64,000 bases of DNA from Microvirga arabica (GTDB taxonomy: Bacteria > Pseudomonadota > Alphaproteobacteria > Rhizobiales > Beijerinckiaceae): positions 1-64,000 of the forward strand of contig NZ_JAFBID010000021.1 of NCBI RefSeq assembly GCF_016811235.1, in the 5' to 3' direction. Shown here in pieces: positions 33,344-42,639 of the stretch; position 1 is the stretch's first letter, and each line of letters begins with the position of its first letter. The notes below the pieces were generated by a model. It was given only the letters and a program-made list of their open reading frames with translations. It searched no databases and had not been told where the DNA came from. A program made the position numbers and the translations under genes.

Positions 33344-34942
33344 ATGCCCGAAACGCCCGTTTTCTCGACCGCCGCCGTGGCGGCTCCCCACAATCTCGCC
33401 TCCGAGACCGGCCAGACCATCCTGGCTGCCGGCGGCAACGCGATTGAGGCCATGGTGGCCATGGCGGCGACCGTTGCGGTGGTCTATCCGCACATGAACG
33501 GCATCGGCGGGGACGGGTTTTGGCTCGTGCGCGAACCCAAGGGCCGCATCCACGCCCTCGACGCCTCCGGGCCTGCGGGTGCGCTCGCCACGATCAATCG
33601 CTACCGGGAGAAAGGCTATGATTCCATTCCTCCCCGCGGCCCCGATGCGGCGGTGACGGTTGCCGGTGCCATAAGCGGTTGGGGGCTGGCGCTTGAACTG
33701 TCCCGAGCCCTCGGCGGGCAGCTGCCGCTCGATCTGCTGCTCGGCGATGCCATCCGCTACGCCCGCGACGGATACCCGGTCTCCCGCTCCGAGGAGCGGT
33801 TCGTGACCGGCGAGGAAGCCGCCCTCTATGAGGTTCCCGGTTTTGCCGAGGCCTTCCTGGTCGAGGGCAAGCGGGCGCCGGAAGGCACGCAGAGGCGAAC
33901 ACCGCGCCTCGCGGACACCCTGGAGCAACTCGCCCATGCGGGCCTGGCCGATTTCTACCGCGGCGATGTGGGGCGGGAGATCGCCCTGGATCTGGAGCGG
34001 ATTGGCAGCCCTATTATCCGCAAGGATCTGGAGACCTATCGCGCCCGCGTGGTGGAGCCTCTGTCCGTCCGGCTGAAAAATTCCACGATCTACAACCTGC
34101 CGCCGCCGAGCCAGGGGCTGGCCACCCTGCTGATCCTCGGCATGGTCGAGCGCCTCAAGGATCTCCGGGGCGAGACGCCTGAACGCCATCATGCGCTCAT
34201 TGAGGCCGCAAAGCGCGCCTTCGCCATCCGCGATCGGGTGGTGGCGGATCCGCGCAATCTCGCCCACGACCCGGCCTCCTTCCTGACGCTCCAGGCTCTG
34301 GAAAGAGAGGCTGCCCTCATCGACATGAAGCGGGCCGCCTCCTTTCCCCTGCCGCGCCCCATCGACGGGGACACGATCTGGATGGGGGCCATCGACCGCG
34401 ACGGGCTCGCCGTGTCCTATATCCAGTCCGTGTTCTGGGCCTATGGCTCCGGCTGCATGCTCCCGGCCACTGGCGTCCTCTGGCACAACCGCGGCACGGC
34501 CTTTTCGCTCGATCCCGCCAGCCGCAACCGGCTGGAGCCCGGCCATCGGCCACTCCATTCCCTCAATCCGGCCATGGCTGTGTTCGACGATGGGCGCGTG
34601 CTGTCCTTCGGGGCCATGGGCGGCGAAACCCAGCCTCAATTCATCAGCCAGATCTTTTCGCGCTATGCGGAGGCCGGCATGGGACTAGCCGACGCGGTGG
34701 AGGCGCCCCGCTGGCTGCTCGATGCGAGACCCCGCGAGCGAGAGGCCGTGCTGAAGGTGGAGAGCCATTTCGACCCTGGCCTGATCCGCGGCCTCTCACG
34801 GCTCGGTCACAGGGTCGAGGAGATGGACGAAGCCTATTCCGGACGCTTCGGCCATGCGGGCATGCTGGTGAAGCACCCGCGTAACGGGCGTGTCGAGGCC
34901 GTGCACGATCCGCGCTCGGACGGCGGAGCCGTTGGTCTCTAG
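33344..34942 (+). CDS. ggt: Gamma-glutamyltransferase-like Ntn hydrolase
   Basis: The 532-aa protein belongs to the gamma-glutamyltranspeptidase family, in the cytoplasmic-looking YwrD branch without a signal peptide. Conserved parts are NAIEAMVAMAATVAVVYPHM and GGDGFW in the large-subunit region. The predicted autoprocessing Thr is in IDGDTIWMGAIDRDGLAVS, and LNPAMAVFDDGRV and GAMGGETQPQ come later. It may hydrolyse gamma-glutamyl compounds or related amides. The start is uncertain: the ATG at 33344 (MPETPVF) is chosen, while GTG 33293 would add 17 residues. Its TAG stop and that of the NicO gene overlap in CTAG. Confidence 0.9.
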   Translation: MPETPVFSTAAVAAPHNLASETGQTILAAGGNAIEAMVAMAATVAVVYPHMNGIGGDGFWLVREPKGRIHALDASGPAGALATINRYREKGYDSIPPRGPDAAVTVAGAISGWGLALELSRALGGQLPLDLLLGDAIRYARDGYPVSRSEERFVTGEEAALYEVPGFAEAFLVEGKRAPEGTQRRTPRLADTLEQLAHAGLADFYRGDVGREIALDLERIGSPIIRKDLETYRARVVEPLSVRLKNSTIYNLPPPSQGLATLLILGMVERLKDLRGETPERHHALIEAAKRAFAIRDRVVADPRNLAHDPASFLTLQALEREAALIDMKRAASFPLPRPIDGDTIWMGAIDRDGLAVSYIQSVFWAYGSGCMLPATGVLWHNRGTAFSLDPASRNRLEPGHRPLHSLNPAMAVFDDGRVLSFGAMGGETQPQFISQIFSRYAEAGMGLADAVEAPRWLLDARPREREAVLKVESHFDPGLIRGLSRLGHRVEEMDEAYSGRFGHAGMLVKHPRNGRVEAVHDPRSDGGAVGL

Positions 34943-35955
34943 CTGGTCGCCCGGAGGCCGTAGAGAAGGCTCACGCCCAGCACCAGCACGAAGGCGGCGG
35001 CGAGAAGCTCCAATCCGGCGATGGCGATGGCGCCCGATGCGCCGCGGCCGCCCGCGAGCTTCAGGGCCATGGCCTTGAAGAACACCGCGAGCGCCGCGAT
35101 GGCGCTGGTGGTGAGCGCCGTGCCGAGCGCCATGGCGAAGGTCGCCGCGACGCCGGCGGCGAACAGGCCCTGCGACAGGGCGAAGACCAGGGCGATGAGG
35201 GCGCCGGCGCAAGGGCGGATGCCGGCGGCGATCGCCACGCCCACCATGTCGCGCCAGCGCGTCAGCCGGTTGAGTTCTTCGGGCGGCGGGAGGTGGGCGT
35301 GGTCGCACGTCTCCTGGACGGAGGCGTAAGGGTTGCGGGCGAGCGCCAGGACGCCCAGAATCTTGCCGGCCTTGCGCCAGGTGATGACCGCGCCGAGCAG
35401 GGCCACGGCGATGAAGCTCGCCACTTCCACGTTTAGGGCGATGCTGTTCATGGTGGAGGCGGTGGCGCGCAGCACGAGGCTGACGAGCGACACGATGCCG
35501 ATGGCGACCAGCGCCTGCACCAGAGCGGCTGCCAGGCTCAAGATAAAGCCTTTGCGCAGCGCCTTCTCGTCAGCCACCAGATAGGCCGAGATCACGCCCT
35601 TGCCGTGGCCGGGACCGGCCGCGTGGAAGACCCCATAGGCGAAGCCGACGAGCAGAAGCGGGAGAAAGGCCGAGCCGTTCTCCTTCAGCTCCCGCACGCT
35701 GCTTCTGAGGCTCCCGTAGAAGTCGGATTGAACGGACAGGATCCAGGCGCCGATGCTCCCGGAGGGCGTCGCCTCACGAAGCCCCATGCCGAACGGATTG
35801 CGCGGCGGGGGCTTGCCGACAGGTCCAAGCCACAGGCCGATCAGCCCCATCACGGCCGCCACGACCGCGATGGCCATGAGCATGATGCCGATCCGCCGCC
35901 ACAGCGGTGCCCGGCCGGTGCCCGGAAGGGCAGGGGCGTCGGAGGTCAGGGACAT
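34939..35955 (-). CDS. NicO-family nickel/cobalt (heavy-metal) permease
   Basis: The 338-aa membrane protein has about seven helices and the NicO signature GVFHAAGPGHGKGVISAYLV, in which His residues line the metal path. A cytoplasmic or periplasmic loop (CDHAHLPPPEE) and GIRPCAGALIALVFALSQG follow. Members transport Ni2+ or Co2+, as RcnA-like exporters or importers. The partner DUF1007 gene upstream overlaps by 10 nt, a common pair in proteobacteria. Direction of transport and metal are not fixed by sequence. Confidence 0.9.
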   Translation of the reverse strand: MSLTSDAPALPGTGRAPLWRRIGIMLMAIAVVAAVMGLIGLWLGPVGKPPPRNPFGMGLREATPSGSIGAWILSVQSDFYGSLRSSVRELKENGSAFLPLLLVGFAYGVFHAAGPGHGKGVISAYLVADEKALRKGFILSLAAALVQALVAIGIVSLVSLVLRATASTMNSIALNVEVASFIAVALLGAVITWRKAGKILGVLALARNPYASVQETCDHAHLPPPEELNRLTRWRDMVGVAIAAGIRPCAGALIALVFALSQGLFAAGVAATFAMALGTALTTSAIAALAVFFKAMALKLAGGRGASGAIAIAGLELLAAAFVLVLGVSLLYGLRATS

Positions 35956-36587
35956 GCGATGATGGCCCGGTTGGAATACTCGATGCCGATATCCTGCGGC
36001 TGGATGGCGCCCTCGTCCTGCAGGATCTGCTGCATGGTGGCATCGAGCGGCTTGGCCTTGGCGATGCTAGTCACGCAGCCCTGAGGCGCATTGGCCAGCG
36101 AGATGGCCGCCTGGCCTTCGGTCAGGCTAAAATAGACGAAGAACGTCGGATCCTCGATCTCGATGGAGACGGCGCCCGAGGGCGCCACCGGCGCCTTGAG
36201 GGGCAGGAGGAAGGACATGGACACTTGCGTCTTCTCCATGGACATCCGGGCCTCCCGCGGCGCATCGAAGGTCTGGGGCTTGCCCCGTGCCTTCAGCACG
36301 GTGAAATAGTCGAACTCGTTGAGGGAGGCGGCATTTTCGTCGGCGAGCTCCTGCAACTCATCCGGCGTCAGCCTGCCGTCGCCATTCTTGTCCAAACCTT
36401 GCGTGACATAGGCCGTGTAGGCCTCGTCGAACGTCCAGTGGTGGCGAACGCCCGTCACCCGTCCGTCGGCGGCGAAGACAACCTCCGCCTTGGCGGTGAC
36501 CCACACATGCGGATGCGCGAGGGCCGGCGCGGACAGGCCCAAACACAGGGCCGTCAGGGCGGATTTGAGACCGAGATGGCGTGTCAT
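35946..36587 (-). CDS. DUF1007 periplasmic protein with EF-hand
   Basis: The 213-aa protein has a Sec signal (LTALCLGLSAPALA). The mature N-terminus is HPHVWV, typical of DUF1007 and able to bind metal. An EF-hand-like loop DKNGDGRLTPDELQ lies near residue 65. It is encoded directly before, and overlapping, the NicO permease, so it probably serves as its periplasmic accessory protein. The start at 36587 is followed by a normal signal peptide. Confidence 0.88.
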   Translation of the reverse strand: MTRHLGLKSALTALCLGLSAPALAHPHVWVTAKAEVVFAADGRVTGVRHHWTFDEAYTAYVTQGLDKNGDGRLTPDELQELADENAASLNEFDYFTVLKARGKPQTFDAPREARMSMEKTQVSMSFLLPLKAPVAPSGAVSIEIEDPTFFVYFSLTEGQAAISLANAPQGCVTSIAKAKPLDATMQQILQDEGAIQPQDIGIEYSNRAIIACP

Positions 36588-36645
36588 GTGGTGACCCTGG
36601 AACAGCGACGCTCCCGGCGAAGGCCGGTCATGAGAGGCGATATGA

Positions 36646-36748
36646 TCGTTGTATGGTTAACAGAGGCGAAACAAAGGCGTGAGCGACCGGGGTCGATTGA
36701 CGGGCTCCCGCATATATGTCAGCATTACTGACATATTTCATACAACGA
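36646..36748. promoter_or_regulatory. Nested palindromes upstream of indolepyruvate oxidoreductase; operator candidates
   Basis: ATATGTCAG (36714-36722) and CTGACATAT (36728-36736) form a perfect 9-bp palindrome with a 5-nt spacer, like a TetR- or GntR-type operator. It is enclosed by a 10-bp inverted repeat, TCGTTGTATG (36646-36655) and CATACAACGA (36739-36748). A TTGACG (36697-36702) could be a -35 box. The block is in the 208-nt gap between the divergent DUF1007 gene and the oxidoreductase gene, closer to the latter. Confidence 0.6.
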
Positions 36749-36795
36749 GACCGGATCACCGGCAGAGGGGCGAGAGCCTCAGGAGGAAACGGATC

Positions 36796-39700
36796 ATGGC
36801 CGAAGGTTCTGGTGCGCTTCGCAGCGTCACGCTCGACGACAAATACGATCTGTCCAAGGATCACGTTTTCATCACCGGAACGCAGGCCGTCATCCGCATG
36901 CTGCTGATGCAGCGCGAGCGCGACCGGCTGGCCGGCCTCAACACGGCCGGCCTCGTGTCCGGCTATCGCGGTTCCCCCATCGGCGGTCTCGACCAGAACC
37001 TATGGCGCGCCCGGAAGTGGCTGGACCAGTCGAACATCGTCTTCCAGCCGGGCCTCAACGAGGAACTCGCCGCCACCGCCATCTGGGGCGCGCAGCAGGC
37101 CGAGGTTCGCGGCGAAGGCAAGTATGACGGCGTCTTCGGCCTCTGGTACGGCAAGGGCCCGGGCGTCGACCGCTCGGGCGACGTGTTCCGTCACGCCAAC
37201 ATGGCCGGTTCGTCCAAGCACGGCGGCGTGCTCGCGCTCATGGGCGACGATCACACGGCGGAATCCTCCACCGTCGCGCACCAGTCCGAATTCCACTTCG
37301 TCGACGTGATGATCCCGATCCTGAACCCGGCAGGCGTTCAGGAGATCCTCGATTACGGCCTTTACGGCTATGCCATGAGCCGCTTCTGCGGCACCTGGGT
37401 GGCGTTCAAATGCGTGAAGGACAACATCGAATCGACCTCTTCCGTCGATGCGTCGCTCGACCGCGTGAAGATCATCATTCCTGACGACTTCACGATGCCG
37501 CCGGGCGGCCTCAACATCCGCGGCCGCGACGGCGTGCTCGACCAGGAGGCGCGGCTTCAGGACTTCAAGCGCGACGCCATGCTGGCCTTCGTGCGCGCCA
37601 ACAACCTCAACCGCATCGTCCTCTCCGGCGGGCGCAACCCGAAGATCGGCATCATTACGGTTGGCAAGTCCTATCTCGACGTGCGCCAGGCGCTGGACGA
37701 GCTCGGCCTCGACGAGGTGAAGGCCAACGACATGGGCCTGCGCCTCTACAAGGTCGCCTGCCCCTGGCCTCTCTCTCAAGCCGAGCTGGTGGACTTCGCC
37801 CGCGGCCTCGACAAGGTGATCGTGGTCGAGGAGAAGCGCTCCCTCATCGAGGTGCAGCTGCGCGAGGAGCTCTACGGCACGGCCAACCAGCCGGTCTGCA
37901 TCGGCAAGAAGGACGAGGAGGGCCGCTGGCTCTTCCCGGTGAAGGGTGCGCTCGACCCCAACGACATCGCCATTGCCATCGGCGAGCGTCTGCTGGCCTA
38001 TCACAACAACGACGATCTGCGCGGCCGCGTGGCGCGGCTTCGCCATGCGCAGGACGTGCTGGCGACGACCGGCGATGTGGCTAATCGCGTGCCGCATTTC
38101 TGCGCCGGCTGCCCGCACAACTCGTCCACCAAGGTGCCCGAGGGCATGCGCGCCTATGCGGGCATCGGCTGCCACTACATGGTGCAGTGGATGGACCGCT
38201 CCACGGAAGGCTTCACCCAGATGGGCGGCGAGGGCGCGAACTGGATCGGCGAAGCGCCGTTTTCCAAGCGCGGCCACGTGTTTCAGAATCTCGGCGACGG
38301 CACCTACAACCATTCGGGCGTGCTGGCCCTGCGCTGGTCGATCCACACCAAGACGAACGTCACCTACAAGATCCTCTTCAACGACGCCGTCGCCATGACC
38401 GGCGGGCAGAAGCATGAGGGCGGGCTCACCGTCGACATGATTGCCCGCCAGGTGCGGGAAGAAGGCGTCGAGCGCATCGCCCTCGTGACCGACGAGCCGC
38501 ACAAGTACCCGAAGGAGATCCGCTGGCCGGCTGGCATGACGATCCATCACCGCAGCGAGCTCGAGGCCGTGCAGCGCCAGCTCGCGGAAGTGCCCGGTGT
38601 GTCGGTGATGATTTACGACCAGACCTGCGCGTCGGAAAAGCGCCGCCGCCGCAAGCGCGGCGAGTTTCCGGACCCGGACAAGCGCGTCATCATCAACGAT
38701 CTCGTGTGCGAAGCCTGCGGCGACTGCTCGGTGCAGTCCAACTGCGTGGCCGTGCAGCCGGTGGAGACCGAGTTCGGCCGCAAGCGCCAGATCGACCAGT
38801 CGAACTGCAACAAGGACTTCTCCTGCGTGAACGGCTTCTGCCCGTCCTTCGTGACGGTGCACGGCGCCAAGGTGAAGAAGGCCGTGCCCGAGACCGTCTC
38901 GACGGAAGGCATGACCTTTAACCCGCTGCCCGATCCGGTGATCCCCGCCATCGACCGCACCTTCAACGTGATCGTGACGGGCGTGGGCGGCACGGGTGTC
39001 GTCACCATCGGGGCGATCCTCGGCATGGCGGCGCACCTGGAAGGCAAGGGCCTGGGCATGATCGACATGGCCGGCCTCGCCCAGAAGGGCGGCGCGGTCT
39101 ACAGCCACGTGCGCCTCGCCAACAACCAGGACGACATTCACGCCATCCGCGTGAGCGCGGAATCCGCCCATCTCGTGCTCGGCTGCGATCTCGTGGTGAC
39201 CGGCACCAAGAAGGTGCTGGCAGCCGTGAAGGAGGGGCAGACGGCGCTCGTGGTGAACACCGCGGAGGTGATGCCGGGCGAGTTCACCCGCAACGCGGAC
39301 TTCTCCCTGCCGACGGAGCGCTTGAAGCGCGCCATCAGGTCGGCGGCGGGTGCCGAGGGCGTGTCCTTCGTCGATGCGACGGCGATTGCCACCGCGCTTC
39401 TCGGCAATGCGATTGCGGCCAACATGTTCATGCTGGGCTATGCCTACCAGACCGGCCGCGTTCCGCTCTCGGGCGCTGCCATCGAGAAGGCCATCGAGCT
39501 CAACGGCGAAGCGGTGAAGATGAACCTTACCGCCTTCACCTGGGGCCGCCGTGCGGCCGCCGAGCCGGGGCTCATTGCGTCCGTGATCGGCGAGATGAAG
39601 GCGCCGACGGAATCGCGCAAGCTCTCTGAGACCTTGGATGAGGTAATCGAGCGTCGTGTCGCTTTCCTGTCCGGTTACCAGAGCCGGCGCTACGCACGGC

Positions 39701-40296
39701 GCTACAGCACCCTGGTCGAGCGCGTGCGCGCGGCCGAGGACAAGGCTGTGCCGGGCTCGACGGCTCTCACCGATGCGGTAGCACGCTCCCTCTTCAAGCT
39801 CATGGCCTACAAGGACGAGTACGAGGTGGCCCGTCTCTACACGAACGGTCACTTCGAGAAGCAGGTTGCGTCAGCTTTTGAGGGCGAGAACCTGCGTTAC
39901 GAGTTCCACATGGCGCCGCCGGTTCTCGCCAAGAAGGACCCGGTCACCGGCCTTCCGCGCAAGATGAGCTTCGGGCCCTGGATGCTCAAGGCCATGGGCG
40001 TTCTGGCGAAGTTCAAGGCATTGCGCGGCACGCCGCTTGATGTCTTTGGCTACACCCATGAGCGCCGCACCGAGCGACAACTCATCCGCGAGTTCGAGAG
40101 CCGGATCGAGGAGATCGTGGCGAAGCTCAATGCCGGCAACCATGCCACCGCCATCGGGCTCGCCGGCATCCCGCAGAAGATCCGCGGCTTCGGTCACATC
40201 AAGGAGCGGAACCTGAAAGCCGCAAAGGCGGAGGAGGCCGATCTGCTGGCCAAGTTCCGCGCCGATCCGCAGCCGTTGGCCGTTGCGGCGGAGTAA
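36796..40296 (+). CDS. Indolepyruvate ferredoxin oxidoreductase, fused alpha-beta form
   Basis: The 1166-aa enzyme oxidatively decarboxylates arylpyruvates (indolepyruvate, phenylpyruvate) to aryl-acetyl-CoA with thiamine diphosphate. In order: an N-terminal pyruvate-oxidoreductase-like part (FITGTQAVIRMLLMQRERDR), a TPP-binding core (NLGDGTYNHSGVLALRWS), a cysteine cluster (CEACGDCSVQSNC, later CVNGFCPSF) for Fe-S, the gamma/IorB domain (GVGGTGVVTIGAILGMAAHL), and a C-terminal DUF6537-type region. AGGAGG lies ten nt upstream of the ATG at 36796. The convergent aminotransferase supplies its substrates. A palindromic operator lies upstream. Confidence 0.93.
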   Translation: MAEGSGALRSVTLDDKYDLSKDHVFITGTQAVIRMLLMQRERDRLAGLNTAGLVSGYRGSPIGGLDQNLWRARKWLDQSNIVFQPGLNEELAATAIWGAQQAEVRGEGKYDGVFGLWYGKGPGVDRSGDVFRHANMAGSSKHGGVLALMGDDHTAESSTVAHQSEFHFVDVMIPILNPAGVQEILDYGLYGYAMSRFCGTWVAFKCVKDNIESTSSVDASLDRVKIIIPDDFTMPPGGLNIRGRDGVLDQEARLQDFKRDAMLAFVRANNLNRIVLSGGRNPKIGIITVGKSYLDVRQALDELGLDEVKANDMGLRLYKVACPWPLSQAELVDFARGLDKVIVVEEKRSLIEVQLREELYGTANQPVCIGKKDEEGRWLFPVKGALDPNDIAIAIGERLLAYHNNDDLRGRVARLRHAQDVLATTGDVANRVPHFCAGCPHNSSTKVPEGMRAYAGIGCHYMVQWMDRSTEGFTQMGGEGANWIGEAPFSKRGHVFQNLGDGTYNHSGVLALRWSIHTKTNVTYKILFNDAVAMTGGQKHEGGLTVDMIARQVREEGVERIALVTDEPHKYPKEIRWPAGMTIHHRSELEAVQRQLAEVPGVSVMIYDQTCASEKRRRRKRGEFPDPDKRVIINDLVCEACGDCSVQSNCVAVQPVETEFGRKRQIDQSNCNKDFSCVNGFCPSFVTVHGAKVKKAVPETVSTEGMTFNPLPDPVIPAIDRTFNVIVTGVGGTGVVTIGAILGMAAHLEGKGLGMIDMAGLAQKGGAVYSHVRLANNQDDIHAIRVSAESAHLVLGCDLVVTGTKKVLAAVKEGQTALVVNTAEVMPGEFTRNADFSLPTERLKRAIRSAAGAEGVSFVDATAIATALLGNAIAANMFMLGYAYQTGRVPLSGAAIEKAIELNGEAVKMNLTAFTWGRRAAAEPGLIASVIGEMKAPTESRKLSETLDEVIERRVAFLSGYQSRRYARRYSTLVERVRAAEDKAVPGSTALTDAVARSLFKLMAYKDEYEVARLYTNGHFEKQVASAFEGENLRYEFHMAPPVLAKKDPVTGLPRKMSFGPWMLKAMGVLAKFKALRGTPLDVFGYTHERRTERQLIREFESRIEEIVAKLNAGNHATAIGLAGIPQKIRGFGHIKERNLKAAKAEEADLLAKFRADPQPLAVAAE

Positions 40297-40324
40297 AAAC
40301 TTACTCCATACAACCTATATTTCA

Positions 40325-40412
40325 CGTCATGGCCGGGCTTGTCCCGGCCATCCACGTTTTAAGAGCCGCGAGAAAACGTGGATCCCCGGAACAAGCCCGG
40401 GGATGACGACGA
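40325..40412. repeat. Dispersed GTCAT palindromic repeat, copy 2
   Basis: The element starts GTCATGGCCGGGCTTGTCCC and ends CCCGGGGATGACGAC, with the inner arms CCACGTTTT and AAAACGTGG. It closely matches the second module at 8054-8137, including a start in which GGCCGGGCTTGTCCCGGCC is itself self-complementary. It sits between the convergent oxidoreductase and aminotransferase genes, where it may act in transcript ending. Confidence 0.85.
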
Positions 40413-40423
40413 GGCAATGTTCT

Positions 40424-41629
40424 TCAGCCTCGCGCCTGGCTCACCTCGACGAAGCTCTTTGCCACCTTCGGCACGTTGGCTTCGTTAAGGCCCGCCACGC
40501 ACATGCGGCCGGAGCCCACAAGATAGACGCCGTCGCGCTCGCGCAGGGTCGTGACCTGCTGCTCGTCCAGCCCTGTGTAGCTGAACATGCCGCGCTGGTT
40601 CGTGAGGAACCCGACATCGACCTCGTTCGACAGGGAGCGGATCTCGTCGGCGAGGCGCTTGCGCATGGAATCCATGCGGGTGCGCATGGTCCCGACCTCG
40701 CGAATCCATTGGGCGCGCAGGTCGTCGTTGCCGAGCACCGTGGCGACAAGCAGTCCGGCGGTCATCGGCGGGCTCGAATAGCTGCGGCGCACGGCGAGCT
40801 TGAGCTGCCCAAGCACGCGCTCGGCCTCGTCATGATCGCGGCACACGACGCTCAGGCCGCCGCAGCGCTCGCCATAGAGCGAGAAGTTCTTCGAGAAGGA
40901 ATTGGCCACGAGGCAGCTCGCGCGCTCCGCGTAGCGGCGCACGAAGGCGGCATCGTCGTCGAGGCTGGCGCCGAAGCCCTGGTAGGCCATGTCGAACACC
41001 ACGATGTGGCCCTTGGCGACAAGCACGTCGGTCACGGCCGCCTGCTGCCGCTCGTCGAGGTCGACGCCGGTGGGGTTGTGGCAGACGGGCTGGATCACCA
41101 CGATGGAGCCGGCTTCCGCTGCCTCAAGGGCTTTCACCATGCCGTCGAAGTCAACCGAGCGGTTGGCGCGGTTCCAATAGGGGTAGGTTGCTGTCTTGAA
41201 GCCCGCCCGCTGGAACAGACCGTGATGGTTGTCCCAGGTGGGATCACTGACGAGAACGGTGCGGCCGGGGCAGTGCTTGGCCAGAAAATCGGCCGCGATG
41301 CCCACAGCCCCCGTGCCGCCGAGGGTCTGGATCGTCGCGATGCGCTTCTCAGTCAGGGCCGGATGAGCCGCGCCGAAGATCAGCTTCTGCACACCCTCGC
41401 GGTAGGCGGCATGGCCTTCCATCGGCAGGTAGGGACGCTCCGCGAATCCGATGCGCTCGTAGGCAGCCCGCACGGAGCCCAGCACCGGAAGGCGTCCCTG
41501 CTCGTCGGTGTAGACGCCGATGCTGAGGTTCACCTTCTCTGGGCGCGGATCGGTCTTGAAGCTGTCGTTGAGCGAAAGGATCGGGTCGCCCGCGAAGGCT
41601 TCCACCTGGCCGAACAGGGATTCCGTCAT
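40424..41629 (-). CDS. tyrB: Aromatic/aspartate aminotransferase, class I (TyrB type)
   Basis: The 401-aa PLP enzyme shows the class I-alpha pattern: MTESLFGQVEAF at the start, KVNLSIGVYTDEQG, PVCHNPTGVDL, the PLP lysine in NSFSKNFSLYGERCG, and the C-terminal GRMCVAGLNEANV. It should transfer amino groups between aromatic amino acids or aspartate and 2-oxoglutarate. Position next to the oxidoreductase for arylpyruvates favours an aromatic role. The ATG at 41629 is chosen; upstream codons in frame are Arg/Ala-rich and lack conservation features. Confidence 0.92.
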   Translation of the reverse strand: MTESLFGQVEAFAGDPILSLNDSFKTDPRPEKVNLSIGVYTDEQGRLPVLGSVRAAYERIGFAERPYLPMEGHAAYREGVQKLIFGAAHPALTEKRIATIQTLGGTGAVGIAADFLAKHCPGRTVLVSDPTWDNHHGLFQRAGFKTATYPYWNRANRSVDFDGMVKALEAAEAGSIVVIQPVCHNPTGVDLDERQQAAVTDVLVAKGHIVVFDMAYQGFGASLDDDAAFVRRYAERASCLVANSFSKNFSLYGERCGGLSVVCRDHDEAERVLGQLKLAVRRSYSSPPMTAGLLVATVLGNDDLRAQWIREVGTMRTRMDSMRKRLADEIRSLSNEVDVGFLTNQRGMFSYTGLDEQQVTTLRERDGVYLVGSGRMCVAGLNEANVPKVAKSFVEVSQARG

Positions 41630-41731
41630 GCTGATCTCCAAGCCTGTCGCGGCAGCCTGCCTGCGACGCATCGTCGGTGCCGCGAGACGTAGCCTCTGGG
41701 AGGGTCTCTCGGCAAGGTGCTTCGTCAGTTC

Positions 41732-42439
41732 TCAGGTATCCAGCCGCCAATCGATCGGCTCAAGCCCTTTCTCCACGAGCCAGGCATTGGCTTGGCTGAA
41801 GGGTTTCGTGCCGCGAAAATCATTGAGCCGGTTCAACGGCGAGGGATGACCGGCCTCGATCACGAGATGCTTCGTCCGGTCCACCAGCGCCGCGCGCTTG
41901 CGGGCAGGGCCGCCCCACAGCAGGAACACGACGGCAGGCTGTTGCTGCGAGATGGCGGTGATAGCCTGATCGACCAGGGCCGACCAGCCCAATTTCATGT
42001 GGGCTCCCGATTTCCCGGCCTCCACCGTCAGAGCCGTATTGATGAGCAGCACGCCCTGCCGGGCCCATTTCGAGAGGTCTCCCGATGCGGGCATCGGCAC
42101 GTCCAGATCCTCCGCCATCTCGCGCAGGATTGTCCGCAGCGAGGCGGGCAGCCGCCGGGAGCCGCGATAGGAGAAGGCGAGCCCGTGGGAATCGCCCGGC
42201 GTGGGGTAGGGGTCCTGACCCAGGACCATCACCTTGACCTTTTCCAGGGGCGTGAGGCTGATGCTGGTGAACACGGCGTCCGGCGGTGGCAGCACCTGGG
42301 CACCCGAGGCGATCGCCGCATCGACCTTGGCCGTGACAGCCTCAGCGCTCCCGTCCTGGAAGAAGGGCAGCCTGAGCCACCCCTCTGCCCCGGGCTTGGC
42401 GCGGAACTCGTCAAGAGCTTGGCTGATGGGACCGGTCAT
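41732..42439 (-). CDS. ung: Uracil-DNA glycosylase, family 1
   Basis: The 235-aa repair enzyme removes uracil from DNA. The water-activating loop is VLGQDPYPTPGDSHGLAFS, the uracil-recognition segment is GVLLINTALTVE, and the DNA-intercalation loop is GHPSPLNRL with Asn in place of the usual Ser of HPSPLS. Length is normal. It is a single-gene unit divergent from the 5'-nucleotidase gene. Confidence 0.93.
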   Translation of the reverse strand: MTGPISQALDEFRAKPGAEGWLRLPFFQDGSAEAVTAKVDAAIASGAQVLPPPDAVFTSISLTPLEKVKVMVLGQDPYPTPGDSHGLAFSYRGSRRLPASLRTILREMAEDLDVPMPASGDLSKWARQGVLLINTALTVEAGKSGAHMKLGWSALVDQAITAISQQQPAVVFLLWGGPARKRAALVDRTKHLVIEAGHPSPLNRLNDFRGTKPFSQANAWLVEKGLEPIDWRLDT

Positions 42440-42639
42440 GGAGAGGTCGCGCCTTTCTTCGGATTCAGGGTGCCGACGCTATGCCGGCTAAGAGAACGTG
42501 GTGGGATGCGGCAGAAGGACATCGGGAATGCCGCGAACGGGATCCGCGAAAGTGTCGACAGCATGTTACTTCTGTGACACGTTTCCGGTCTAGGCTCCAC
42601 GCCTCCCACCGTGGATCCCACCTGCTACGAGGACTTTGT

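Noticed and set aside
37000-39852. A 950-codon minus-strand open frame within the indolepyruvate oxidoreductase gene
   Set aside because: Same reason: a shadow of a real gene, rich in His, Arg and Ala with no domain.
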